64,000 bases of DNA from Reticulitermes speratus. Taxonomy: Eukaryota; Arthropoda; Insecta; Blattodea; Rhinotermitidae. A model generated the notes under the pieces. That model had not been told where the DNA came from and searched no databases. It was given only the letters and a program-made list of their open reading frames with translations. Numbering within the stretch: the stretch's first letter is position 1; every line of letters starts with the position of its first letter. Shown one piece after another: positions 20,973-32,269 of the stretch. Both the position numbers and the translations under genes were made by a program. The stretch spans positions 37,959,733 through 38,023,732 of the forward strand of contig JAJKFL010000039.1 of NCBI GenBank assembly GCA_021186555.1, given 5' to 3'.

Positions 20973-21353
20973 GAACACGTGCGTTGCCCGGTGAAATGGA
21001 AACAACGCGATCAGCTTGTCTTTGTGTTTCGCTGATAGGCTAACGAAGACGATGAACGATAATGAATAATTTTAGGGGACGGAAGGGCCCAGACTGGTTT
21101 AAGTAAATGTATTTTTATGTCCGAGCAAAACAACGAATTACTTAGCTTCCGGCAATCGTACCAGGCTCACAGTTCCGCAGATGCTTAGTGCAGCGCCAGA
21201 TTTGGCCACCTATGTCGTATACAAAACGCAAATAAAATTTCGACGTAAATCAAGGCTTCGTCAACGACCACGCGGTCTAAATATTGGAAATTAAAAACTG
21301 CGCATCTGCTGAGATGCTTTCCAACGATTGCACTGTGATTTGCCGACAGGAAA
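20973..21353. other. No recognisable feature
   Basis: No ORF or repeat family recognised. Confidence 0.4.
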
Positions 21354-21541
21354 ATGACGTGACCTTAAGCAATACAGAGTAATGTTGACGTGACCTTAAG
21401 CAATACAGAGTAATGTTGACGTGACCTTAAGCAGTACAGAGTAATGTTGACGTGACCTTAAGCAATACAGAGTAATGTTGACGTGACCTTAAGCAATACA
21501 GAGTAATGTTGACGTGACCTTAAGCAATACAGAGTAATGTA
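21354..21541. repeat. Minisatellite, 31-bp unit, about 6 copies
   Basis: Units contain 'gacgtgaccttaagcaatac' and differ by one base (cagtac in one copy). Confidence 0.95.
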
Positions 21542-21650
21542 AAAAAATAGAATTGTATTTACGTCTACCCCTGAAGTTGGATTTCTCATAAAAAGAGGAC
21601 ATTGTGTCTTAAGTGCGGGTGTTTTTTTAAGTCGGGTAAATGATGTACTG

Positions 21651-22056
21651 CCGATCACAGTGGCCGCGCGGTCTAAGGCGTGGGTCTTCGGCCGCTCGCT
21701 TGCTGGGATCGTGGGTTCGAATCCCACCGGGGCATGGATGTTTGTGTTGTGTTTGTTGTAAGGACGGTAGCATGGAACGTAAAGTGACATGAAGGACGAA
21801 AGGATTTAAACAGTACAAAAATGGATCAAAGGGGAAAAACCCCGGACAGACAAAATAAAAAAAATCCCGCCGGAGGCATGGATGTCTGTCTCTTGTGAGT
21901 GTTGTGTGTTGTCAGGTAGAGGTCTCTGCGACGGGCTGATCACTCGTCCAGAGGAGTCCTACCGAGTGTGGCTTGTCTGAGTGTGATCGTGAAGCCTCGA
22001 AAAATGACGAGGCCTAGGCCCCCAAGGGGCTGTCGAGCCATAGGAAAAAAAAAATC
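21651..22056 (+). mobile_element. Composite SINE S1
   Basis: TSD gatgtactg (21642-21650 and 22057-22065). Head and S1b body to 'aaaaatcccgcc' are followed by a second S1 body. Confidence 0.85.
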
Positions 22057-22221
22057 GATGTACTGGATTTTAAAAGGATTTATATTGACATTCTGGGAAC
22101 ATATAAGATGCACTGTAAGCGTGTTTTGTTATCCAATGTCAAAATGAAAGTACTTGTTCAAATCGTGTCTTCTTTATTTCGGTATATTGTAAAATTATAG
22201 CTGAATTAGAACTAGGGCATT

Positions 22222-22425
22222 CAGTGGAGTTATTTATTCATTCATTCATTCATACATTCATTCATTCATACATTCATTCATTCCATAGACTCTTCCAAAG
22301 CGAGTTCTCCACAGGGTGCGATCTAGTGCTTCCTCTTTCAATTTCGAGTATCTTCTCGTTTCCTTAAGGTTATACAGTAGCTGCTTACGCCTTCTTCCTC
22401 CTCTTCCCGTCATTTCTATCACGTG
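22222..22425 (-). repeat. LINE (family L-E) 3'-end fragment with (AATG)n tail
   Basis: The complement reads the C-terminal codons and 3' end of the LINE at 47122-48649 (RRRKQL, then the 'cctgtggagaactcgctttgg' region). The TTCA/TTCATACA repeats at 22228-22285 are its tail rather than an independent microsatellite. Confidence 0.8.
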
Positions 22426-22496
22426 GTTGAGCTATATTTGTAATTAATGAACGTGTCAATTTTAGAAAATTAATTTGATCAATTAATTTTTTTTTC

Positions 22497-22785
22497 CGGA
22501 GAAAGGACCCGCAGCAGAAGCTACGGACGCACCGCAGCCTTAAGGCTTATTGTGCAACCCTGTGATGAAGATGAAGAGAAAGATGATCAGTTATTTTCCA
22601 TTTTTCCAAGTAATGGAGCACGGGTGGAATAAAATTGACAAGGGAAAACCGAAGTACTAGGGGAAAAACCTGTCCCAGTGCCACTTTACCCACCACAAAT
22701 CCCACATGGACTGACCCGGGATTCAACCCGGGCCTCCGCGGTGGGAGGCCGGCGACTAACCGCCTGAGCCATGGCACGGTCAATT
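22497..22785 (-). mobile_element. SINE S3
   Basis: Minus copy from a T tract to a head ending 'ctgagccatggcacgg'. The flanking 'tcaattaat' and 'tcaatttat' may be a diverged TSD. Confidence 0.85.
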
Positions 22786-23527
22786 TATGGGTTACTAGAC
22801 ATCTGCAATAAAAATGGCTTATAGACGAAAAATATGTTATTTAAAATATGAAACAGAATCATATTTCACGCTGATTTTCGACAGGAAAGATCGACGTAAC
22901 TCGACATAAGAGGTGTAAAAAACCCGGGCGCCAGGTCGCCGTGGCGACTAAATTTTGTACGGTGGCGCCTAATATTTGTTGGTCCTCATTATTTAACTTG
23001 GTTCGTGTCACCCTTTTGATGCCTAGAATTTGGCGGTGGCTCCTAGATTTTTGGAAATTTGTGGACAACATTTCGGACCGCAGGGCATATTTTGAGTTTA
23101 AATATTCGAAATCCCGAAACATTAGATACCATTTCACTGCGGAATATAAAGTGTCGTGTTAAGATATTACTAAAATTAATCAGAAATCAAAATTTGAATC
23201 GGTTACAAGTCGATTTATCTGCATATAACGGAAGTTGTTTCTGTTGGCAGATAGTTGGCTTGCTGTCTGTTGCTGTGGTGTGTAGGAGGTTGCCTGTGTG
23301 CCCCCAGCCTTCTGTCATCTTGTTACTTCAATAAGGCCGTATGTTCAGCTGTGTCATAGCTTATGTGGGCTGTTGATGGGTCAGAGTTACACAAAAATTG
23401 AAAGAAATGTAAACACAGTAGGGGAAAAAGTTAATATGTTGAATACAAAGATGTTTATCTTCATACAAACACGCTATAAAAATAGCCTACGTCACGCGAA
23501 GCATGTATGTCATCTCGTCCTTGTCAA
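22786..23527. other. Unassigned, possible old hAT-like remnant
   Basis: 22912-23060 contains 'gggcgccaggtcgcc', 'ggtggcgcctaa' and 'ggcggtggctcctag', a wording also found at 4977-5055 and 30470-30620. This suggests a diverged dispersed repeat. No termini are definable. Confidence 0.25.
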
Positions 23528-25424
23528 ATGAACTTTCTACTCCTGATTTCCATATTTATTGACCGATTTAGAAGAAATTCGGTATGGTGTATCTCCATAT
23601 GACACTCCTGATTTCCATATTTATTGACCGATTTAGATGAAATTCGGTATGGAGTATCTCCATATGACACTCCTGATTTTATATTTATTGACCGATTTAG
23701 ATGAAATTCGGTATGGTGTATCTCCATATGACACTCCTGATTTCCATATTTATTGACCGATTTAGATGAAATTCGGTATGGAGTATCTCCATATGACACT
23801 CCTGATTTCCATATTTATTGACCGATTTAGATGAAATTCGGTATGGAATATCTCCATATGACACTCCTGATTTCCATATTTATTGACCGATTTAGATGAA
23901 ATTCGGTATGGAGTATCTCCATATGACACTCCTGATTTCCATATTTATTGACCGATTTAGATGAAATTCGGTATGGAGTATCTCCATATGACACTCCTGA
24001 TTTCCATATTTATTGACCGATTTAGATGAAATTCGGTATGGAGTATCTCCATATGACACTCCTGATTTTTATATTTATTGACCGATTTAGATGAAATTCG
24101 GTATGGTGTATCTCCATATGACACTCCTGATTTCCATATTTATTGACCGATTTAGATGAAATTCGGTATGGAGTATCTCCATATGACACTCCTGATTTCC
24201 ATATTTATTGACCGATTTAGATGAAATTCAGTATGGAATATCTCCATATGACACTCCTGATTTCCATATTTATTGACCGATTTAGATGAAATTCGGTATA
24301 GAGTATCTCCATATGACACTCCTGATTTCCATATTTATTGACCGATTTAGATGAAATTCGGTATGGAGTATCTCCATATGACACTCCTGATTTCCATATT
24401 TATTGACCGATTTAGATGAAATTCGGTATGGAGTATCTCCATATGACACTCCTGATTTCCATATTTATTGACCGATTTAGATGAAATTCGGTATGGAGTA
24501 TCTCCATATGACGCTCCTGATTTTTATATTTATTGACCGATTTAGATGAAATTCGGTATGGTGTATCTCCATATGACACTCCTGATTTCCATATTTATTG
24601 ACCGATTTAGATGAAATTCGGTATGGAGTATCTCCATATGACACTCCTGATTTCCATATTTATTGACCGATTTAGATGAAATTCAGTATGGAATATCTCC
24701 ATATGACACTCCTGATTTCCATATTTATTGACCGATTTAGATGAAATTCGGTATGGAGTATCTCCATATGACACTCCTGATTTCCATATTTATTGACCGA
24801 TTTAGATGAAATTCGGTATGGAGTATCTCCATATGACACTCCTGATTTCCATATTTATTGACCGATTTAGATGAAATTCGGTATGGAGTATCTCCATATG
24901 ACACTCCTGATTTCCATATTTATTGACCGATTTAGATGAAATTCGGTATGGAGTATCTCCATATGACACTCCTGATTTTTATATTTATTGACCGATTTAG
25001 ATGAAATTCGGTATGGTGTATCTCCATATGACACTCCTGATTTCCATATTTATTGACCGATTTAGATGAAATTCGGTATGGAGTATCTCCATATGACACT
25101 CCTGATTTCCATATTTATTGACCGGTTTAGATAAAATTCGGTATGGAGTATCTCCATATGACACTCCTGATTTCCATATTTATTGATCGATTTAGATGAA
25201 ATTCGGTATGGAGTATCTCCATATGACACTCCTGATTTCCATATTTATTGATCGATTTAGATGAAATTCGGTATGGAGTATCTCCATATGACACTCCTGA
25301 TTTTCATATTTATTGACCGATTTAGATGAAATTCAGTATGGAGTATCTCCATATGACACTCCTGATTTCCATATTTATTGACCGATTTAGATGAAATTCG
25401 GTATGGAGTATCTCCATATGACAC
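23528..25424. repeat. Minisatellite, 65-bp unit, about 29 copies, seven-unit higher-order repeat
   Basis: The unit includes 'tatttattgaccgatttag' and 'gaaattcggtatgg'. Variant units reading 'gatttttatatt' followed by 'ggtgtatctcc' recur near 24064, 24519 and 24974, that is every 455 bp or seven units; 'gaaattcagtatggaata' recurs at the same 455-bp step. It lies in Mox intron 1. Confidence 0.95.
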
Positions 25425-25439
25425 TGTGAGGCGGTCACT

Positions 25440-25800
25440 GGGTTCTGTGAAAATCGGAACAACGACACACATACTTTACTTAAAGGCGTAAATGAGGTTT
25501 TGCGCTCACTTTCTGCATTTCTTTCTGCTTTGGATAAAATTATACAAGAAGATGCCCACAGAAATCTGTCACGTGATTTTGAGTCTCGTGAAAATCGGCC
25601 ACAGCGAAAACAATACTTTTGGGGCGTAAATGAATTTATGCCTGCACTTTTCACGTTCATTGTCCTATGTGTGTGCAACTCGGTATATGAGATTTGAAAA
25701 TAATGCCGCACAGCGTTTGTGAGTTTTCGTAAAAATCGGCGCAGGCAAGGTCGTACTTTTATTACGAGGTTAAATGAAACTACTCTTTGACATAGCAAGT
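25440..25800. repeat. Degenerate tandem repeat, about 140-bp unit, 3 copies
   Basis: 'gtgaaaatcgg' followed by 'acttt...ggcgtaaatga' recurs near 25447, 25589 and 25728. It directly abuts the 65-bp array and is far more diverged, so it is older. Confidence 0.6.
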
Positions 25801-25879
25801 CGCCGCCAGGTATACGAACCAGGTGCCACATGGATTGATGCCTGTGGCCTGTCTGACTACCATGTTTTTCTACAGCTAC

Positions 25880-26053
25880 CTCAGCCTCCTATACAATGGG
25901 TACCGGGTCATTCCCGGGGGTAAAGCGGCAGGGGGCTTGGCGTTGACCACCCACCTCCATCTAGCGCCGAGGTTAAAGAAAGAGTAGAGCTATACCTCTA
26001 CTCCCCCTCTGTGTCTTCATGGCCTGTTCTAGGGAGACCTTTACCTTTACCTT
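25880..26053 (+). repeat. SINE S2, 5'-truncated
   Basis: Begins in the body at 'cctcagcctcctatacaatg' and ends in ACCTTTACCTTTACC. The head is missing. Confidence 0.8.
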
Positions 26054-26139
26054 GACCAAGTTCCACAGCAACGTGCAGTTCGTCCTTTCAAACCAAATGT
26101 GTTCATGTTTCTGCGTTTAGCGACCAAACTAAGCATTTG

Positions 26140-26428
26140 CGGATTTTTGTTTTGTGGTGAAGGGCCCCGCAGCAGATGCTACGGACGCACCGCAGCCTTG
26201 AGGCTTATTGTGCAACCCTGTGATGAAGATGATTAGTTTATTTCTTTTTTCCGTGTAATGGAACACCGGTGGAATGAAATTGACAGGGGAAAACCGAAGT
26301 ACTCGGGGGAAAAAACCTGTCCCAGTGCCACTTTGTCCACCACAAATCCCACATGGACTTTCCCGGAATCGAACCTGTGCCTCCGCGGTGAGAGGTCGGC
26401 GACTAACCGCCTGAGCCATGGCACGGCC
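26140..26428 (-). mobile_element. SINE S3
   Basis: Minus copy. Flanks 'catttgcggat' (left) and 'catttccggat' (right) form a TSD with one mismatch. Confidence 0.85.
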
Positions 26429-26516
26429 ATTTCCGGATATTGCTTTCTGTCCTAAAATGCATTGTTTCGATCTCGTCTATAATCCTTAGAAATCTGGCTG
26501 TTCAATTACGTCACAC

Positions 26517-26517
<1 letters not shown>

Positions 26518-26547
<30 letters not shown>
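26518..26547. repeat. (AT)n microsatellite
   Basis: Uninterrupted AT dinucleotides. The following 26548-27120 holds no feature I recognise. Confidence 0.9.
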
Positions 26548-26550
<3 letters not shown>

Positions 26551-27124
26551 TAAAGGATCTCTATGCATTTAAGAATTCAGTTTCAGAAAAATAGGCGCGT
26601 AGCGGAATTAAATCTGTAGAATGTTAGAAAGGATTTTAAAAATTTTGATTGTACCGTATCGATTTCAATGTGACCCCACTTCTAGTTCTACACACGTCCA
26701 AAGGATAGTCAGTATCACTCCAAACGTTCCATCCATGGATCTAACTGTCTTAGATTTCTTTTTGGAGGGGAAGTTCAGGATATTGTACATACCGCACACC
26801 GCCCTGTCTTAAAATGCCTTATCTTACAGAAAATTTGCTTTCAAAAGTACTCGTGAGTCAGGTGAGAAGCAGATGTTACAGTGCTTGAAATGGGGTTGAT
26901 CACTGTTTATGAAGTGTGTGGAATTACCAAGGGGTTTACACTGAGTAAAATCTGATAAGTGGTAATCAAAACTTCGAGATTTCTTTCTTTGAGCTGTACA
27001 AAAGTGACTCATGTGCAGAACTTATTCTTCTAGAGCACAATTTATAAAGCTGTCAAAGTCATGTACAAACCGTCTTATCGGCTGATATCGATTCAGGGCA
27101 CAAATAACATAAACGTTACTCAAG

Positions 27125-27190
27125 CAGTCCTGTCAGCGCAGTCTGTACAGAGACTGAGCTACGGACTGGACTATCCGGGGTTCGAATCCT
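27125..27190 (+). repeat. Remnant of an S2-type tRNA-like head
   Basis: 'gactgagctacggactggac' and 'ggggttcgaatcct' match the S2 head. Its continuation is replaced by the following S1. Confidence 0.45.
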
Positions 27191-27597
27191 GCCGATCCCA
27201 GTGGCCGCGCGGTCTAAGGCGTGGGTCTTAGGCCGCTCGCTTACTGGGATCGTGGGTTCGAATCCCACCGGGGGCATGGATGTTTGTGTTGTGTTTGTTG
27301 TAAGGACGGTAGTATGGAACGTAAAGTGACATGAAGGACAAAAAGGATTTAAACAATACAAAAATGGATCAAAGGGGAAAAACCCCGGACAGGCAAAAAA
27401 AAAAAAAATCCCGCCTAGAGCATGGATGTCTGTCTGTTGTGAGTGTTGTGTGATGTCAGGTAGAGGTCTCTGCGACGAGCTGTCACTCGTCCAGAGGAGT
27501 CCTACCGACTGTGGTGTGTCTAAAGTGTGTGATCGTGAAGCTTCGATAATGTGGAGCCCTGGCCCACTAGGGGCTGTTGCGCCATGGGGGGGGGGGG
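27191..27597 (+). mobile_element. Composite SINE S1
   Basis: Head, S1b body, A tract and second S1 body, as in 21651-22056. It ends at a G run. It lies in Mox intron 1, opposite orientation. Confidence 0.8.
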
Positions 27598-27889
27598 AAT
27601 GTGACATGTCATGTACTTTGTGCGTCAATCTGTCCTCCATTTGTTATGACTTGTTGCGCAACGTAAGGGCATTACTGTCCCTGATATTAGCTAATTTAAT
27701 GACGTCTTATTATCTGAATAAAGCGAGTAGAATCGCGTAATAGAATGAAATATTATCTCCGGATAGATATCTGCACCCAGTTGCTCCCGAATATTGATTA
27801 TTAAGTCTTACACTGCGACTGTAAGCTATAAACGAACACAGAAACGACATTTCATATTATTAATTCCGTGCATTTTGCTTGCAATAATG

Positions 27890-28260
27890 TATATCAACAT
27901 ATGGACACAAATTGTATAACATTATAAGTTACCGATAAACATAAACCCTCCTACATGTGTCAGCGATAAATTGCCATCCTCAGGGAGACGTCAATACAAA
28001 GCGATATATAACGTTAATACATCAGTCTCACTTGCACAATGTTAGAAATATATAATAATAGCTATAAATATAATAATATGGATATTATAGATGGTATTAT
28101 ATTGATATATTCTTGGTTGAAATTCATTGATATGCCATTGTTTATATGTGTACGAACATCTAATATCGATTTAATGGCGATTTATCGCTGGAACGTGTAG
28201 AAGGGTTCATGTTTATGGATAACTTATAATTTTATTGTGTGCATATGTTGGTGTATGTAA
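27890..28260. mobile_element. Decayed hammerhead foldback element
   Basis: 'acattataagttatccataaacat'-type arms face each other (27918-28000 and 28165-28235). The left motif on the minus strand keeps CTGAGGA and GGCAA but GAAAC has become GACAC; the right arm keeps only 'gcgatttatcgctggaac'. It should be inactive. Confidence 0.5.
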
Positions 28261-28300
28261 ATTATTGAAAGGACTTGTTCACAAATAATCGTCTTGTAAC

Positions 28301-28428
28301 TAACTAACTAACTAACTCCATGGAGCAGAGCCCTTCTTGAGAAGCTAACAGGTCGTCAGCTAGTCAAGAAATTCCCCGCATTTTATGGAACCCGAAGGTT
28401 CATTACCGCACTCACAAGAGCCCGAATA
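28301..28428 (-). repeat. LINE L-T 3' end with GTTA tail
   Basis: The (taac)n run at 28301-28316 is the tail; 'gagaagctaacaggtcgtc' and 'ggaacccgaaggttcattac' match 34090-34190. A 5'-truncated copy that inserted about 50 bp downstream of the Mox exon 1 donor. Confidence 0.8.
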
Positions 28429-28475
28429 ATCCTCTTGTACAGTTCGAAATAGCAGAAGGCTGTTTGTAAACTCAC

Positions 28476-29400
28476 CAAGTCCGCATGGGGAGGGTGATGA
28501 CTGCGGATGCAGAAATTCCCCCTCTCCGCCCGCCGTCGTGTGATCGAACGCTCCAACGGCCGCCAAGAGGTCATCTGCGGAGCCATCTTCCTGGCTCAGC
28601 GGCGTCGATCTGATGCATCGACTGTCATTTGTTGACGAGACCCACTCCCGTCTTCTTGTAGCATTATTGCGTCATTCACATTACCGAAACTTATAACATC
28701 TTCATGTGCCCCTGCTTTGTTTTCCAATGTCACGGTCTCCCCTCCTAAATGCTGTGGACATTGAGTCTGTACATGGGTTTGATTTAAGTAGTCCGGAGAA
28801 TTTCCTGCGTTGTCTGAACTCTGTAAGTAAACTTCGTTGTAATACCAACGCTGTTTCGTATTTATGTGGATCTTGATGGCATTTTCTTTGCTTCTGAACT
28901 GTATTCTGCCTATTCACTGTCACGTAGTGCTGTGACATTTCATACTGATCGACATGCACGTGATACTGATGTCTCTTAAACACGCCAGAATTTGAATCAT
29001 CTTGATTATGACACAGACTGAAGCCCATTTCCTGGAATGTATATTTCGGTTGAATGTTTATATCCGGTATTTCCTCACTGTTGCTGGGTGATTGGGTGGC
29101 CCCGTGTAAGTATAGTGATCCCATTCGGTGACATAATCATTTCTTGTTCTGTATTGGTCCCCTGTTCACATTTCTGGTATACATTGCTTGCTAGCGTGTC
29201 GAACAATTGGTTTGGTTCAGAAGGATGAACGGCAAGATATCCGAACGTCGTGTCCTGGGGCTGAAGGAGACATGTTGACCACTGGGGGTACAGTGGGGTA
29301 CTGGTGGTGCCGGTGAAGGGGGGGTTGGAGGAAATGTGAAGGGTCTGTTGTGTGTGTTGCTGAATGGTGCGTAGATTTGACTCAGATATTGCTCTTCCAT
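28476..29400 (-). pseudogene. Mox: Probable Mox exon 1, frame-disrupted as assembled
   Basis: On the minus strand ATG at 29400 sits in AAAATGG, a good start context, and opens MEEQYLSQIYAPFSNTHN. The most protein-like frame then changes about four times: to SNPPFTGTTSTPLYPQWS and QDTTFGYLAVHPSEPNQLFD; back to the start frame for GATQSPSNSEEIPDINIQ; to a third for KQRWYYNEVYLQSSDNAG; and back for PLSQEDGSADDLLAAVGAF. The first change may fall at a C7 run (near 29317-29323). It ends TGC GGA CTT G before gtgagt (28475), a phase-1 donor that matches exon 2. The net shift is zero modulo three (925 bp). The composition (Pro, Ser, Gln, His, Tyr) suits a Mox N-terminal region. Homopolymer assembly errors or genuine decay both fit; intact exons 2 and 3 favour assembly errors. 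Attachment to Mox rests on strand, phase and position, not on homology. Confidence 0.5.
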
Positions 29401-30249
29401 TTTTTTTGCGATAAGAACGCTGGATCCGAAGAAAAAAGTACGACTTTACTTTCCATACAGCTAATTACACGAATATTTGTTGTGAATTGTCGTCCATGTC
29501 TTCAACTCAAATCAGCACTCGGATACTTCACTTTTCTTTTTCTGACTCAACAAATATCGAAACAGAATCAATTTATATGAGTGTGTTATTGAAAAGTTCG
29601 GTCAGAACACTTTCCGTAGGATTTTAGAAAGAACTGCACAAAACGTTAACTTGAGATATTCTTGGTTTTATCCACACTGATTAACACTTTGGTTTGTGCT
29701 TGACTATGAAATTTGCAAATTTTTAATAACGCCAGGGTCTGCAGCCCGCAAAGCACGTACGTCGTAGCTGTTGCAGGTGACCAGGGGCGATGCAACAGGT
29801 TGTTGACGCTCCACAAAAACCAAACTTTAATCACTCCACACGAGACGAAAATTTTGTATTCAGAACGCGTGAAGTTTCTTCCAACGAACGAGTTTGAAGA
29901 CGCGTTTGCACGCACTCTCCACGTGACACACCGTGACAGATCCTAATTTTATAACATCTGATTTTAATATAAGTTTGTACTAATGTGTTTAGACCAATCT
30001 CCGTGGACCCAGATATTTGTTTTAGAATCTGGCATCTTGTGGTTTGAAACAATTCTGATCCTTAAGAAAGGTTGTAATAGGGAGCAGAATACTGGACATA
30101 AGAGTGGGGCTCGAGGCGGTGCTGGGTGTCTTCATTGGTTGGAGACATGTGTCCTTCTGCCCCCTTCTCGTTTGTAGAAAGATTAATGTTACAGCAGGCC
30201 GATACTGTGAACTACAGCAACAGTTGTGCGGACTGAAAGGCGAATTAAC
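29401..30249. other. Upstream flank of proposed Mox exon 1
   Basis: No other gene is supported. On the minus strand CATATAAATTG at about 29580-29570 is a possible TATA box, some 170 bp before the ATG; this is weak evidence. 29840-29945 is somewhat CpG-rich (cgcgtg, gacgcgtttgcacgc). Confidence 0.25.
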
Positions 30250-30259
30250 ACGTGCTTGA

Positions 30260-30325
30260 AAGGATGATGGTGGTGGTGTTGATGATGATGACGACGGTGA
30301 TGATGATGACGACGACGACAAATGC
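30260..30325. repeat. Low-complexity GATGAT/GACGAC repeat
   Basis: Imperfect trinucleotide repeats. The short acidic or serine frames over it are not genes. Confidence 0.7.
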
Positions 30326-30649
30326 CAGGATATTACTTCGTCTGGGCCAGGACCACTTTCTTAAAAACACCTTCCAATCCATCAATCATAAAAGCACTAT
30401 CATTCGACGCTGTATGATCTTCGATATTGACCTCGCCGTTAAATAACGTATAATACCAGGGGTGCACAAGTTTTCCAAAAAAAACCTAGAAGCCACTAAA
30501 AAATTCTGGGCGCCAGAAGGGTAACATGAAGAAAATTCCATACTGAGGATGCATAATTATTTGAGGCCACGTAGCAGATGTAATTTCCCGGGCGCCCGGG
30601 ACTTCTGTACCCCTGTGCAAGACAATGATAAATTTTATAAACACCATTA

Positions 30650-30925
30650 TGTAACGAAGCCCTTCTTGAGACATTTAAAAATCCTCTCCTTTTATGGAAG
30701 CCGACGTGTTGTTGCCGTGTTCAGTAGAACTCAGCATATCCTGAGCCACATAAATCCAATCCACATTCTAAACATAATTTCTTTGAGACCAATTTTAATG
30801 TTATCCGCCCATCTGCACTTAGGCTCCCAAATGAGTTCTAGCATTCGGATTTTTTCATCTCTCACACGTGCTACCAGGCCTGCCCATTTCAGTCTTCTTG
30901 GTCTTATCAAATGTTTCAAGGAAAG
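30650..30925 (-). pseudogene. LINE L-T C-terminal fragment
   Basis: The minus-strand frame has RPRRLKWAGLVARV and IKIGLKEIMFRMW, the LINE post-RT C-terminus, followed by the L-T 3' end. Diverged. Confidence 0.65.
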
Positions 30926-31149
30926 CGTCTAATATAAGCTACACTGGAATGGAAAATTTATTATAGACCAAAATATTTTAGCTTACATAAAAACATATCT
31001 CTGTAGACCCAAAATATTAAGATAAATAGGACAAGGGTGGACAAATTTTCTAAAAATCTAGGAGCAACTTTAAACCGGACGCGTCAGAATGTTGACGTGA
31101 AGTAAGTTTTATACTGAGGACCTAAAAATATTAGACGCTACCGGGCTTC

Positions 31150-31280
31150 TGCGATATTACGCAGCGTTGAGTGGTAGTTCTGTACCGACAAGGTTCGTCG
31201 AAACGTCGTTAACCGCTTACCAGATTGAATCTAGAGGCAGTAGATTCCTCAGAAACGTCGGTAAACAGTAACTTATCGGC
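31150..31280. repeat. Decayed type B foldback remnant
   Basis: 'gtcgaaacgtcgttaaccg' and 'cagaaacgtcggtaaacag' resemble type B hammerhead 3' halves. No full core is left. Confidence 0.35.
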
Positions 31281-31589
31281 TTAACGTTACGACTTAGGAG
31301 AGGGCAGTGTAAGTTTCTCGCTAATTGTGTACTTGGAGGGCCACTTCCGGTCTGCGGTTCACCAGTTACCGTAAAGCTATTTCTGCGCCATCACTGGCAC
31401 GACGAGCTGTGTGTGACAGAGCGACGATAATTAGGTATAAATAAGCACCTCATTAAAGGCAGGTGTGATGTGTCGTGTCGCCCTGGTACAGCTATTTGCA
31501 CAGGACGTGCTGGCTGATTGACGGATTGCTTGACTAAGGGCTGCGGGGCTCTGACAGGCACCGCATGTCTGCACAGTGCAACGTGTTGT

Positions 31590-31640
31590 CAGGAACGGCA
31601 CTGTGGCTGCTGTGTAACAGCACGCACAGTGCCGTTCCTG
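31590..31640. other. Perfect hairpin, 16-bp arms
   Basis: caggaacggcactgtg (31590-31605) faces cacagtgccgttcctg (31625-31640). The 19-nt loop holds a further short tgctgt/acagca stem. Confidence 0.7.
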
Positions 31641-31657
31641 TAATTTATTTATTTATT

Positions 31658-31920
31658 GGGCCGGTATAGCGACTAGCTACGGGCTGGACGGTCCGGTGAT
31701 CGAATCCTGGTGAGGGCGAGATTTTCCTAACCCGTCGAGACCGGCCCTGGGGCCCATCCAACTTCCTGTATAATGGGTACCGGGTCTCTTTCCTGGGGGT
31801 AAAGCGGCGGGGCGTGGCGTTGAACACCCACCCCCATCTAGCGCCGAGGTTAAAGAAAGAGTAGAGCTATACCTCTACTCCCCCTCTGGGCCTTCATGGC
31901 ATGTTATAGGGAGAACTTTA
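31658..31920 (+). mobile_element. SINE S2
   Basis: Head GGGCCGGTATAGCGACTAGC, body and 3' end. Flanked by 'tttatttattta'-like sequence on both sides, a probable TSD in AT-rich DNA. Confidence 0.85.
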
Positions 31921-31944
31921 CTTTATTTATTTATCTATCGATAA

Positions 31945-32095
31945 TATAGTGCTGAGAAAGACATGGGACTGGAGAAGACCGCATAATGAGGAGCTTCACG
32001 ATCTGTGTTCCTCACCAAATATGATTCGGGCTATCAAATCAAGAATAATGGGATGGGCGAGTCATGTGGCACGTATGGGCGTAAACAGAGGTCTC
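31945..32095 (+). pseudogene. LINE L-T C-terminal fragment
   Basis: Codons give NEELHDLCSSPNMIRAIKSR and MGWASHVARMG, the L-T C-terminal motif. Confidence 0.6.
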
Positions 32096-32225
32096 TTTCA
32101 CCATTAATATTTATCTTCCTTTGTGTTTCACGTTGTATTCACCGTGCATCGTTATATAACTGATTATCATTCACCAACAAATGCACAAAGATAATTTTTT
32201 CACTAATTACTTTATTAAAGGGTTT

Positions 32226-32269
32226 CCCCTATACGTATTTCGGCAATCTATATTGCCATCTTCAGGGGG
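32226..32269 (-). ncRNA. Hammerhead-like motif, left arm
   Basis: CCCC, CTGAAGA, T, GGCAA with TTGCC, GAAAT, ACGT, ATA, GGGG. Helix I is 4 bp, helix II 5 bp. ATACGTAT is a perfect palindrome. N7 is A, which the core tolerates. Confidence 0.55.

Noticed and set aside
22228-22285. Independent TTCA microsatellite
   Set aside because: It is the tail of a LINE 3' end adjoining recognisable LINE codons.
28702-29124. 140-codon minus-strand frame as a stand-alone gene
   Set aside because: Only its first part looks protein-like; the later part is out-competed by another frame. Better explained as one segment of the disrupted Mox exon 1.
30458-30618. hAT MITE with cagggg...cccctg ends
   Set aside because: Ends look right, but the flanking 8-mers do not match, so boundaries are not supported.
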